Shown here one piece after another: positions 55,480 through 64,000 of a DNA stretch of 64,000 bases. Source of the stretch: Luidia sarsii (lineage: Eukaryota > Echinodermata > Asteroidea > Paxillosida > Luidiidae); NCBI GenBank assembly GCA_949987565.1, contig OX465102.1, forward strand, positions 14,375,020 to 14,439,019, written 5' to 3'. Position 1 is the stretch's first letter, and every line of letters starts with the position of its first letter. Both the position numbers and the translations under genes were made by a program. The notes beneath the pieces were generated by a model that was given only the letters and a program-made list of their open reading frames with translations, had not been told where the DNA came from and searched no databases.

Positions 55480-55850
55480 TCTGCCGCTGAGTCTGACTGT
55501 CTCTGTCTCCGTCTCTCCGTCTCCGTTTCTGCCCCTCTCTCCGTCTCTGCCCCATTCTCTATTGTCTTCCCTGGCACTCTATCAATGACTCTCAGTCTAC
55601 TGTGACCTCTTTCTCCACCTTTCTCCACAGCATCTCTCTCTCTCTCTCTTTGAATCTCTGCCCCTATCTCTGTTGCAGACTGTCTGTCCCTCTCTCTTTC
55701 TCTCATCTCCCTCTCTCTCTTCCTCTCCAACTCCCTTTATCCCTCCCCCCCTCTCTCTCTCTCTCTCCCTCTCTCTCTCTCCCTCTCCCCCTCTTTCCCT
55801 CCCCCTCTCTCTATCTCCCTCTCTCCACCCCTCCCCTCTCTCTTCCACAC
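55480..55850 (+). repeat. CT-rich low-complexity tract
   Basis: CTCTCTCC and CCCTCTCT units following the GTGTCT array. Confidence 0.85.
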
Positions 55851-56283
55851 TCACATTACCTGTGGTCAGATCTGGCAGGCCAATAAACCAATAGACCCGT
55901 GGGGGACACCCATCGCCCCTATACCCATCGCCCCCAAACCATGACGTGGGTGTACATGGATCGACATGCGTGACTGCGGATACCCGCAACCCTACCTGTC
56001 TGGGTGAACGCTGGTGATGGGGGAGGGGGGGGGGCAGGTTGCACTTAAGGTTTTAAGTAAGGATTTCCATTCAGAATTGGAGGAAAGTGCAGTGGACTCT
56101 GCGCTCTCAACCCCCCACACAGGCTCCGTCCTGCTGGTATATACCCAAAGCAAACTAGCCCCAAACTCTTTACCGCGAAATTTTCGACAATTTTACACGT
56201 GGTTAATAGCAAATTAATTTTCCTCTCCACAATCATGGTTTGGGTTTGGCCTTCGATTTTTTTTCAATCAACTGTTGCAAATT

Positions 56284-56590
56284 GCCCACCAATTTAAACG
56301 ACATTTTTTTTTATAAAGATCTTATTACGTTCCTTCCTTTCTGCCTTTGTACGAAAGGTCCTGCAGGAGTTTAAAAAAAACCCAGGCCGTCTTACTTTTA
56401 AAAATCAAGAAAAACAATAATGTTGCAACATCTTCACTAACTATATAACGACCACAAAACGACAAATCTCAATAATTTATAGTGGCCTGACATTTCGATC
56501 CGAGTAGAACCTTCCTTCTTTCTTCTTTCGAAAAATACCGTAGTCCTGCCAGAACTAAACCTACAGGTCCTTGAACTTCTGAATAATTAA
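56284..56590. mobile_element. Decayed MITE-D copies
   Basis: Motifs TGCCTTTGTACGAAAGGTCC (56341), TGGCCTGACATTTCGATCC (56481) and AATGTTGCAACATCTTCAC (56420) in both orientations; strongly diverged. Confidence 0.5.
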
Positions 56591-56689
56591 CAAGCATGTT
56601 GCTATCCACTTGCTGACTTCAATAACAAAACCCAAACCGTCAAATAAAAAAATAGATTCCTGATATTCAAAACGCCAGGCCCTGTAAAC

Positions 56690-57720
56690 GTTGAATTACA
56701 TTAAAAAGATGTTGCAAACTGCTTACTGATTTAAGTGCTTACTTATTTAACTGCTTAATTGCTGATTTAACTGCTTAATTGCTAATTTAACTGCTTAATT
56801 GCTAATTTAACTGCTTAATTGCTGATTTAAGTGCTTACTTATTTAACTGCTTAATTGCTGATTTAACTGCTTACTGATTTAACTGCTTACTGATTCAACT
56901 GCTTGCTGATTCAACTGCTTACTGATTCACCTGCTTACTGATTCAACTGCTTACAGATTGAACTGCTTACTGATTCAACTGCTTACTGATTCAACTGCTT
57001 ACTGATTGAACTGCTTACTGATTTAACTGCTTGCTGATTGAACTGCTTACTGATTTAACTGCTTGCTGATTGAACTGCTTCCTGATTGAACTGCTTACTG
57101 ATTCAACTACTTACTGATTGAACTGCTTGCTGATTGAACTGCTTGCTGGTTGAACTGCTTACTGATTGAATTGCGTACTGATTCAACTGCTTACTGATTC
57201 AACTGCTTACTGATTGAACTGCTTACTGATTTAACTGCTTGCTGGTTGAACTGCTTACTGATTCAACTGCTTGCTGATTGAACTGCTTACTGATTCAACT
57301 GCTTGCTGATTCAACTGCTTACTGATTCAACTGCTTACTGATTCAACAGCTTACTGATTCAACTGCTTACTGATTTAACTGCTTGCTGATTGAACTGCTT
57401 GCTGATTGAACTGCTTACTGATTTAACTGCTTGCTGATTGAACTGCTTACTGATTCAACTGCTTACTGATTCAACTGCTTGCTGATTCAACTGCTTACTG
57501 ATTCAACTGCTTACTGATTCAACTGCTTACTGATTTAACTGATTATTGATTTTTAATTGCTTATTGATTTTTAATTGCTTACTGATTTAACTGAGCAAAA
57601 TGCAACTCTCAAAGAAATGGGGGTCCTGACGTTTTGATCCTGGCAGAGCCATTCTCGAAGGCCGAATCAGGAATTCTGCCTTTGAGAAATGTCCTACGAA
57701 CGAAACGTCAGGCCACCTCT
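56690..57720. repeat. 16-bp satellite expanded inside a MITE-D element
   Basis: About 55 units of AACTGCTTACTGATTC (and TTTA/TTGA variants) at 56703-57590. The left flank is the MITE-D left end GATGTTGCAAACTGCTTACT; the right flank continues the same element: GCAAAATGCAACTCTCAAAG, GGTCCTGACGTTTTGATCCT, then the mirror half TTTGAGAAATGTCC...GAAACGTCAGGCC ending near 57711. The unit equals part of the MITE-D left end. Confidence 0.9.
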
Positions 57721-58035
57721 ACAAAATGTGAGTTTGGCGTGGGGGGGGGGGTGGGGTGGGTGGTTTGGGAAGGGTCTGTGGGAGAGGAAGCGAGGTAGCA
57801 GGTGGCTCCCAGCAAGCGGAGTGCAGACACCCATGTTGTGACAGTGCGCTCCTCGGGCGTTCTGCTGGGGACTCGTCCTTGCCTCACCACCAGCGATGAC
57901 TGACAGCTCACTACTCCACCCCTCTCACACTCCGGCTCGGTCAACTTCGCTAAGGCTGGCTGCTTTAAAAAATAATGATAGTGAGAGAGACCATACGGTG
58001 GTCCCAAAGGGACACACATTTTCACGCTTTGTCGA

Positions 58036-58135
58036 TATACATGTACATGTATTTCTTTTTGTGTGGGCTACTTGTCGTGAATTTTATGTACAGTACATGT
58101 ACTGTACATGTACAGTACATGTACATGTACAGTAC
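58036..58135. repeat. ACATGT/GTACTGTACAT palindromic tract
   Basis: TACATGTACATGTA and TACTGTACATGTACAGTA motifs; short relative of 21390-21665. Confidence 0.8.
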
Positions 58136-58409
58136 TTCTTGTCGTGGATATGTTTTGTGTGTGCGACCATCTGTTATGTCCTTTCATGGGCACCGTATAG
58201 CCAATCTCTGCTTTGTTGGTGAGGGTAGGCCCGTGTCCGAAACGGGCGTCTGGTGCTAGGTCTATGTCTTCTCCTATTGGAAATACACGGAGATGCGAAG
58301 GCAATAGCTCTAGCCGTAGCTCTGGAAGCCCCCTTCGGATACGGCCTAGGTAGGCAATGTCGAACATCTTCGATGTTCTTTATTTCATTGACGGTCTGGC
58401 TTTCAGTAT

Positions 58410-58453
58410 CATGAAGCATGGAGGAATATCTCCTTATTCCTCCATGCATGAAG
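58410..58453. mobile_element. Micro-palindrome insertion, 30 bp, exact 7-bp direct repeats
   Basis: The insertion (58417-58446) begins CATGGAGGAATA and ends TATTCCTCCATG. CATGAAG flanks it exactly on both sides (58410-58416, 58447-58453). Confidence 0.75.
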
Positions 58454-58560
58454 TTAGCACTGCATTCTTAGGCTCTGCAGGCGTTACGGGTTCGAATCCT
58501 GCCTGAGCTGAAGTTCAAGCTTTTTTTAAACAGGCAATGTAGGCACGCACAGAACATGCA
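58454..58560 (+). mobile_element. tRNA-derived SINE fragment
   Basis: GTTACGGGTTCGAATCCTGC CTGAGCTG (B box) and the tail ACAGGCAATGTAGGCA..CAGAACATGCAGTG, as in the 9.3-kb SINE. The 5' part is missing next to the micro-palindrome. Confidence 0.65.
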
Positions 58561-59266
58561 GTGTCCATTAGATGTTGGGGAAAGGACCTCATTGTGAAGT
58601 GGAAATTTGCTGTGGCATTTGCTGATGTCATGAGACGGCCCTCATTGAATTCAACTATCAGTATCACGGTTGCAAATCACCAGGCTATCGGGCAAAGCAC
58701 TGAACGTACATTGCTTACCTACACGTTGCGTATAGGGCAAAGCCCTCGTTGAATCACATTATCTGAACCAAATCACCAGGCAATTGGGCAAAGCGCTTGA
58801 GTATGCCTGAAGTTCTGCCAAAACTACGCGTCGGGTATGGGAAACCCTTATCGAATTACATTATCACTGGTGCAAGAAAATCATCATGTGATTCTTGTTT
58901 ATCTATGACCGTGAACAACCAGCTTGCTATCTACCAGTACCACAGAGGAAGGTAACGAGATGGACCTTGACTTGGGTTTTTGAAAGAGGCAGGGTCATTT
59001 TTTTTTTCAATGCGAGGGCAAATTCCACTGGTATGCCAAATTACCGGTAACTACTCAGGAACATTTGACCATGATTTGATAGTGACAACAAGGCTAGACC
59101 ATGGGAAACAAAGGACATGGGCGTCTTTAAATGCAAGGCTTCTCAGAGTATTATCAAGTGATCATGACTAAGGCCAATGGCCAAAAGATGAATGTGTAAT
59201 GTCCGCCAAACCTACCGGCTACTTGGTGGAGTTCCACAAAGCCCTTACACGATGCATCATATAACT

Positions 59267-59594
59267 TAGCCTTGTCCAAGGCGGTCTCTCCGGTACATTA
59301 CGGCTCCGGGCAGAGATCCGGGCCAAACGCTCGCAAACCACGACACAACGGCACTATACCACGTCGGGTGCAAGCTGTACACGGCACGCAGACCGCACCG
59401 CTGCCATACCACCACACACAATAGCCCGTGTTCGTACATGTGTGCGAGCCTGTACGCACACGACATAATACGAACGCAAGTTGCGGGCGGGGTATGGGCT
59501 GCATTTCGCAACGATGTTGCGCAAAGCACCATACTAGGCTGCTAGACCGGATTTTGATTTCTAAATCGGCGACCAACGCCTTGGTCAAGGCTAC
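59267..59594. mobile_element. MITE, 328 bp, AGCCTTG.CCAAGGCG ends, 8-bp direct repeats
   Basis: Left AGCCTTGTCCAAGGCG, right complement of AGCCTTGACCAAGGCG. ATATAACT lies on both sides (59259-59266, 59595-59602), an 8-bp duplication as made by hAT transposases. A diverged second copy starts at 60890. Confidence 0.8.
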
Positions 59595-59989
59595 ATATAA
59601 CTCGACCCGCGATAGATGTAACGCTTCATATGTTCTGATAGGTCGTGGGGGTTCGGTGCATCGCTCATCATCGTAAGTGACGAAGAGTTTGGTGAAAGCA
59701 TGGAGGAAGAATGGGGAGAACCGCACGCAGGTCCTATGGTCAATCGCAAGGCAGAGACATAACAAGGAAGATGAAATCCATGCAGCCACAGAGAAAATAC
59801 AAGTACCAGGCAAATGTCAATTGAAAAAACAAAATAAGAAAGAACGACGTTATTATTTTTATTCATAAACAAAAGCTGTGTCATAAACAAAAGCTGTGTC
59901 ACTGAATGACTCCCAAATCCCGATTCCATTGCACGAAAACCCCAGAAGGCCTTATGTGTCGATCCTGGCAAGACTGGGATAAAAAATTA

Positions 59990-60172
59990 CGCAGTGGCTG
60001 TTGTTACGGCAGTCGTCCGTGTGGTTCCCTGACTTGATTGTATTTCGTCAGCATTGCAGGCTGGTTGAACCAGTCTATTAGCTGATAGTCTGGTTCCAAG
60101 AGCTAAACATCCTGACAAATACTGTGAAGTCAGGGAACCACACGGCCGACTGCCGTAACAACAGCCACTGCG
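59990..60172. mobile_element. MITE-A, copy 3
   Basis: Same palindromic ends as 1555-1737, with the interior in the opposite orientation. Shares CAGTATTTGTCAGGATG-type interior with copy 1, in inverted form. Confidence 0.9.
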
Positions 60173-60264
60173 AAAAACTTATGCTCTGCACAGGTCATTC
60201 TCGACAGGGCAACATATATTGTTTGGTCGTGTACAATAAGGTTTGTCTATGGAAATAACAGAAA

Positions 60265-60350
60265 AAAGAAGACTGGAGCGAGATTTGAACCCGATACCTA
60301 TATACGCTCAACAACCGGTCACGGATTTGATTCCCGTTCGTTCCAGCCCT
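60265..60350. mobile_element. tRNA-like SINE remnant
   Basis: GGAGCGAGATTTGAACCCGA (reverse B box) and GGATTTGATTCCCGTTCGTT (forward B-box-like) lie about 50 bp apart. Diverged. Confidence 0.4.
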
Positions 60351-60889
60351 AAAAAATTGCTCTTCTTTCTGTGTAAATTGAATTGTTGGAAGATTGCCCG
60401 GTGTGTTTATCTCTCTTTTGTAAATTTGAATGGAGAAAACAATGGTTTTGTTGTTGAGGGTGGGGGGGGGGGAGTGGACAAGCAAGGGAGAGTCAAGATT
60501 GACACAGGTGTGCCATTTCACCGACATGCTGAATGGGACCGGCTGTATATAACATGCCACGGCATTGTGAGACATTTTATAGACCGGTGCTGTTCAACTG
60601 GGGCTTCGTTCGGGATGGCCTCGGTGACTCTTGTAAGGCCGCTCTTGACAAGGTCTTCGGCGGGCGCGGGGGGCGGGGTGGGGGTGGGGTCGTGCTTCGC
60701 ATCTGCCTCTGCTGCTTCTGTTTCCATCGCTGACCCTCGCTCGATCCAAGATATAAAAAAAAAAAAGGATTAGCCGAAACGAAATTCAGCTGCCATGCCT
60801 GCTGACTCTATAATGACCCGAAATGGGCGGATTTCGCGCAGTTCCAGGACGCCCGGTTGTTTGAAAGGTGAGGAAGCCAGGTGTTCCGT

Positions 60890-61706
60890 GACCTTGTCCA
60901 AGGCGGTCTCTCAGGTACGGCACCGGGAAGAGATCCAGGCCATACGCACCCGAACCACGGTATACGACTGCACTGTACTACGCCGGATCCAAGCCGTATA
61001 CACGGCACGCAGGCCATCCCACACACTGTGAGCGTACATTGTGTACGAGCGTGTGCGCAGCTGCCGTGCTGCCAGCAGCTCTCTGTTTGACGGACCAGGA
61101 AAAAGCTCGCTCACAACATGTATAGGCCTTCGCACGCAAGCTCGTGGGGTGCAGCACACATATTCAATCCAAGATGGCTCTGCCGAGCTCATTCTCATAA
61201 AGTGTGGACCCACAACTTTTTTTTAATAAGGGGTCTTAGGAGGCTAATCATATAACTGAAACCTGGGGGTTCACTCTTCAATTTGGTATGTAATTTGGAC
61301 CATATCCGGCTTTCAATGTGGCCCTTTTTGGCTGTTGAAGTGGAGGGGTCCATTCCAAAATCCTTGCAGAAATTCGGCTTGGACGGCTACACATTTTGGA
61401 GGTGTTTTTTTTCTGGGGATAATTAGCAAAACATATAATCGGCTAAGGGCACTAAAATTGAAACCAATCTGACAGATGAAGGTCCAAACTAACATTTTCA
61501 GTATAGCTACATACAAGAACTACAGGGTTCAATGGGAGCTCGATTTAGTGTTCTGCACCCAGTGGCGTGGGCAAGCTATGAGCGCAGAATGGGAGCTTCA
61601 TTTCGGATATCACTCGTAGCGATATTGCGCAAAATCACCCTACGGTATTTTCAGAAGGACGGATTTAGATTTCTGTAATCGTCGGCCAATGACTTGATCA
61701 AGGCTA
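60890..61706. mobile_element. Second, interrupted copy of the AGCCTTG MITE
   Basis: Left part CCTTGTCCAAGGCGGTCTCT, AAGCCGTATACACGGCACGC matches 59270-59400. The right part (ATATTGCGCAAAATCACC, then TGACTTGATCAAGGCTAGA) matches 59505-59592. About 380 bp between them is unrelated. Confidence 0.6.
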
Positions 61707-62024
61707 GATGTTCCCATCCTACAGTAGGACCTTAACACGGAGGCCTTCATGAGATCCAAACGTGACTGACTTTCTCAAAGGGAGAATACGGTAATCTGCC
61801 TCTGCGCTATTGAGCGAGGTTCAATGAGGATCAATACACCAGACCCCCTCACTTTCATAAGATTTCGGTTTCAACATCAACAAAGGGAACACATAGATAT
61901 AATATGATTTTGTGCAGAGGAGAATGTACTTCAATAAGGGTATACCCTCTATGCTGCAGCGTGTACACTGTAATGACACATTGTATGCTCAGCGCGATCG
62001 CCTGCTTAAAAGAATAGAGGCAGA

Positions 62025-62110
62025 CTCGGGCGGGGTTGGAACCCGCGACTCCTACTTTCGAGTGCAGACGTGTTGTCCACTGAACCACCGAGCTGGTCGA
62101 GGTCGTGTGG
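62025..62110 (-). mobile_element. tRNA-derived SINE
   Basis: Minus strand: CGACCAGCTCGGTGGTTCAG (A-box region), then GTCGCGGGTTCCAACCCCGC (B box). Same family as 9.3 kb; flanked by the GAGGAGAATGT.CTTCAA motif seen at 9.13 and 23.1 kb. Confidence 0.65.
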
Positions 62111-62334
62111 TGGATTCTCTGTATAGCGGCAGGTATACCGCGTTCTTGTATTGATATAATTACCAGTACTGATTTTTCGTCGAGGAGAATCTCCTTCAAC
62201 AAGGGCTTGACCTTCCCAATCGTGTAAAAACAAAAGGAAGGGAGAACTGACTTTTATGGTCGAAGATATGCAACATTTTATGAATAATTATAAAGATATA
62301 GGCCTAGCTGACTATTTTGGGAAGGCTGCCATTT

Positions 62335-62410
62335 TTAGGGAACTCTCAGGCGGTCAAAGCCCCGGTGCGTTCAGCCAGAGGTATGGGGTTCGAGTCCCGG
62401 TCCAGTCAAG
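62335..62410 (+). mobile_element. tRNA-derived SINE fragment
   Basis: CAGAGGTATGGGGTTCGAGT CCCGGTCCAGTC (B box and tail), as at 15.49 and 41.6 kb. Confidence 0.6.
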
Positions 62411-62530
62411 TTCTCTCTGTATTTTTTTCAAACCATTTGTTTTGTAAACTGTTGTTGAAGGGGGAATGATGACACACAGTGAAGGTATAAGATACATGAC
62501 GTCGTTTCAGTTGCACATATTAAATATAAA

Positions 62531-62889
62531 AGGCCCAATACAACATTGGTAAAGGTCAAAAGATTGCCACAGTGTGTTAAACCATGAAACATCCCAAATA
62601 AGCAATCCTGCGAAGGTTTTAGCTCAATTGGTGATCTGAGAAAGTAGAAAAAGGTAAAAAAAACCGTCACGGTTTTTGCACAATTCTGTAGTGTAAGAAA
62701 TAGTTTATGACTTGTAAGTAATAAACTATTTGTCAATGTTTGAGTGACGATTTCTAGGGAAGTACAGCATCCCAGACCGGTAAGATTCCAACATGAGGAT
62801 TCTATCATGACCATCTACAAACTGTGTAAATTGGAAGGAAATCTGTGGACATCGATGTTTTCCGATCTTCCCAATGTTGTATTAGGCCT
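62531..62889 (-). mobile_element. MITE-E, reverse copy, 359 bp
   Basis: Ends AGGCCCAATACAACATTGGT and complement of AGGCCTAATACAACATTGGG. Flanks TAAA (62527-62530) and TTAA (62890-62893): one change from a TTAA duplication. Confidence 0.87.
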
Positions 62890-63309
62890 TTAAGGGCTGA
62901 TATTTCCAGATTTAACAACAAGACCAACGCCAATGTTCTATAACAACCAGCCTATAATAGCTTCCTTGTCTTTCACTCTCAGCAATCGCTGCTCCCCTGA
63001 AACAATTTTCGAACTTCATCTTCTTTTTCTCTCCCCATTTCTCCTACGGAAGCACCAAAATGACATCTTACTTGATGACTTAGCAAGATTATAACTTGTA
63101 TCTTGTCAAGTCGTCCAGTAAGATGGCGCAATATCCTTATCGAGCAAAATTATGTAAATGTGTTTTTGCCTATACTATGTCGACTTGGGCGTTATAGAGT
63201 ACATCGCCAATTGCTTTCAGGAGAATTGAAAAAGCAAACCGACCAAGCACGATAATCTGTCATGACTACATTATAAAGGTTGATAGGTCGGCATGGCAAT
63301 GGATATTAT

Positions 63310-63560
63310 GTCGAGTAGATTTTGTTCGTTGTCCCTTCTGTATGCACCTTCGCTTGTAGCACACGCTTTGCTACAGCTTCGCACCCCTTTACTGTTTCTG
63401 TTCCGAAGTGCAGTACTGTGAAATGTTCCAATAGCTTCTTCCCCTGTACTGCTACGCTTTGGAACTCTCTCTACCTATACTGTACGTCCTGTTTTCCATC
63501 TTCGTACACTATGAACTGGATCAGTTCAAGAGGAACGTGAATAGATATCTTCGTTCCATT
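63310..63560 (+). pseudogene. LINE reverse-transcriptase C-terminus remnant
   Basis: Reads CSNSFFPCTATLWNSL (compare the NSFFPRTARLWNSLP motif near the end of many non-LTR retrotransposon proteins), then TSCFPSSYTMNW. In the +1 frame the end ELDQFKRNVNRYLRSI and a stop follow, so there is one frameshift. The tail to about 63670 (GGCCTAGTATAAGGCCTTGT) resembles a LINE 3' UTR hairpin. Only the last 80 or so codons remain. Confidence 0.75.
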
Positions 63561-63678
63561 TGACTCTGTTTTCTTTCTTTATCTGTCGATTCCTCTTCTA
63601 TTTTTCCTGCACCCATCACCTCGAGTGGCCTAGTATAAGGCCTTGTGTTTGGCGATCTTTTATATTTTTTTTAAAGTC

Positions 63679-63921
63679 ATGCCGCCGAGTATGATGGCAC
63701 TTAGGAGCTGCCGTACTCTCTCCAGTGGTTCTCTCTTCGCCTTGCCTGTCTGCAAAGCCGCAGCTGTTGTCGGTCACAACCAGAGACACCAGTCAGAAAA
63801 GTCGGAAATAGAAAACCCCACAGTACCTACAGGCTACAGCCTATCACCCCTGTGGGTTTTTGCTGTCTTAAAAGTCCGTTACCAGATCCGAATGATTCCC
63901 GGACACAAATCTTCTGGTTAA
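63679..63921 (+). CDS. Possible first exon of an unknown mitochondrial-type protein
   Basis: The frame from the ATG at 63679 (or 63691/63694) starts MPPSMMALRSCRTLSSGSLF and continues Arg/Ser/Ala-rich with no acidic residue until RHQSEKSEIENP. That is presequence-like. I see no strong donor and do not recognise the protein. It abuts the LINE tail, so it may be chance. Reading to the window edge gives a stop at 63921. Confidence 0.2.
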   Translation: MPPSMMALRSCRTLSSGSLFALPVCKAAAVVGHNQRHQSEKSEIENPTVPTGYSLSPLWVFAVLKVRYQIRMIPGHKSSG

Positions 63922-64000
63922 CATATTTTTTCCTCGGCCTAATTCACCTGCCCCCCCCCCCCAAAAAAAATATTAAAAAAAGAGAGGGGAGGTTTCGAAA

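Noticed and set aside
54800..55730. Overlapping 195-265-codon frames on both strands
   Set aside because: All are translations of the GTGTCT hexamer array.
59298..59813. 171-codon frame on the minus strand
   Set aside because: Crosses the hAT-like MITE and an unrelated flank, so its reading frame is accidental.

Overview
This is a gene-poor, repeat-rich stretch of a metazoan nuclear genome. Both genes I can reconstruct have several exons joined by GT-AG introns of 0.7 to 6 kb. No long uninterrupted reading frame is a gene; the longest ones (45.5-46.9 kb and 54.8-55.7 kb) are translations of simple repeats. The ACATGT-rich tracts, the many small inverted-repeat elements, the tRNA-derived SINEs and the conserved gene structures suggest a marine invertebrate deuterostome (echinoderm, hemichordate or cephalochordate). 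I cannot decide the phylum from sequence alone. There are no bacterial, plasmid or CRISPR features.

Genes. (1) Minus strand, 18015 to 9926: a five-exon NUDT6 orthologue of 309 residues. It has a basic, mitochondrial-type N-terminus and a perfect Nudix box. (2) Plus strand, 21860 to 35562: a seven-exon NDFIP1/2-like gene (NEDD4-family-interacting protein) of 209 residues, with a PPPY motif and three membrane segments. All exon phases agree in both models. The genes are head to head, about 3.8 kb apart. I know of no shared function: NUDT6 is a Nudix hydrolase family protein, and NDFIP proteins are endosomal/Golgi adaptors that activate NEDD4-type ubiquitin ligases. Two LINE reverse-transcriptase remnants (49.3 and 63.3 kb) are broken. 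A possible first exon at 63.68 kb is only a weak candidate.

Layout. 0-9.9 kb: intergenic, with a nested pair of MITEs at 1.3 kb, a GAGTACTTGA minisatellite at 5.5-6.5 kb, a GAGCC-type array at 7.6-8.35 kb and a SINE cluster at 9.2 kb. 9.9-18.0 kb: NUDT6, its introns full of MITEs. 18.0-21.9 kb: intergenic, holding three tiny palindromic insertions and a 98-bp near-perfect palindrome, nearly all flanked by short direct repeats, plus an ACATGT tract. 21.9-35.6 kb: the NDFIP-like gene, followed by a 61-65-bp VNTR just after the stop. 36-45 kb: intergenic, MITEs and one minisatellite. 45-57.6 kb: a 12-kb block dominated by simple and satellite repeats (GA, a 25-bp unit, CCAG, GTGTCT, a 16-bp unit). 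57.7-64 kb: MITEs, SINEs and LINE scraps.

Repeat families named in the entries: MITE-A (183-bp palindrome), MITE-B (ends with CTCCGGCTTTGTCTC), MITE-C (ends AGGGCCGTTCCCACTAC), MITE-D (abundant hairpin family with TTTCGATCCTAGCAGG), MITE-E (TTAA-flanked, ends AGGCCCAATACAACATTGG), MITE-F (TTAA-flanked, ends AGGGTCTCTG) and micro-palindromes (CATGGAGGAA...TTCCTCCATG). The most interesting signals are the micro-palindromes with 7-bp direct repeats, the 98-bp palindrome with an 11-bp direct repeat, and the 16-bp satellite that grew inside a MITE-D copy.
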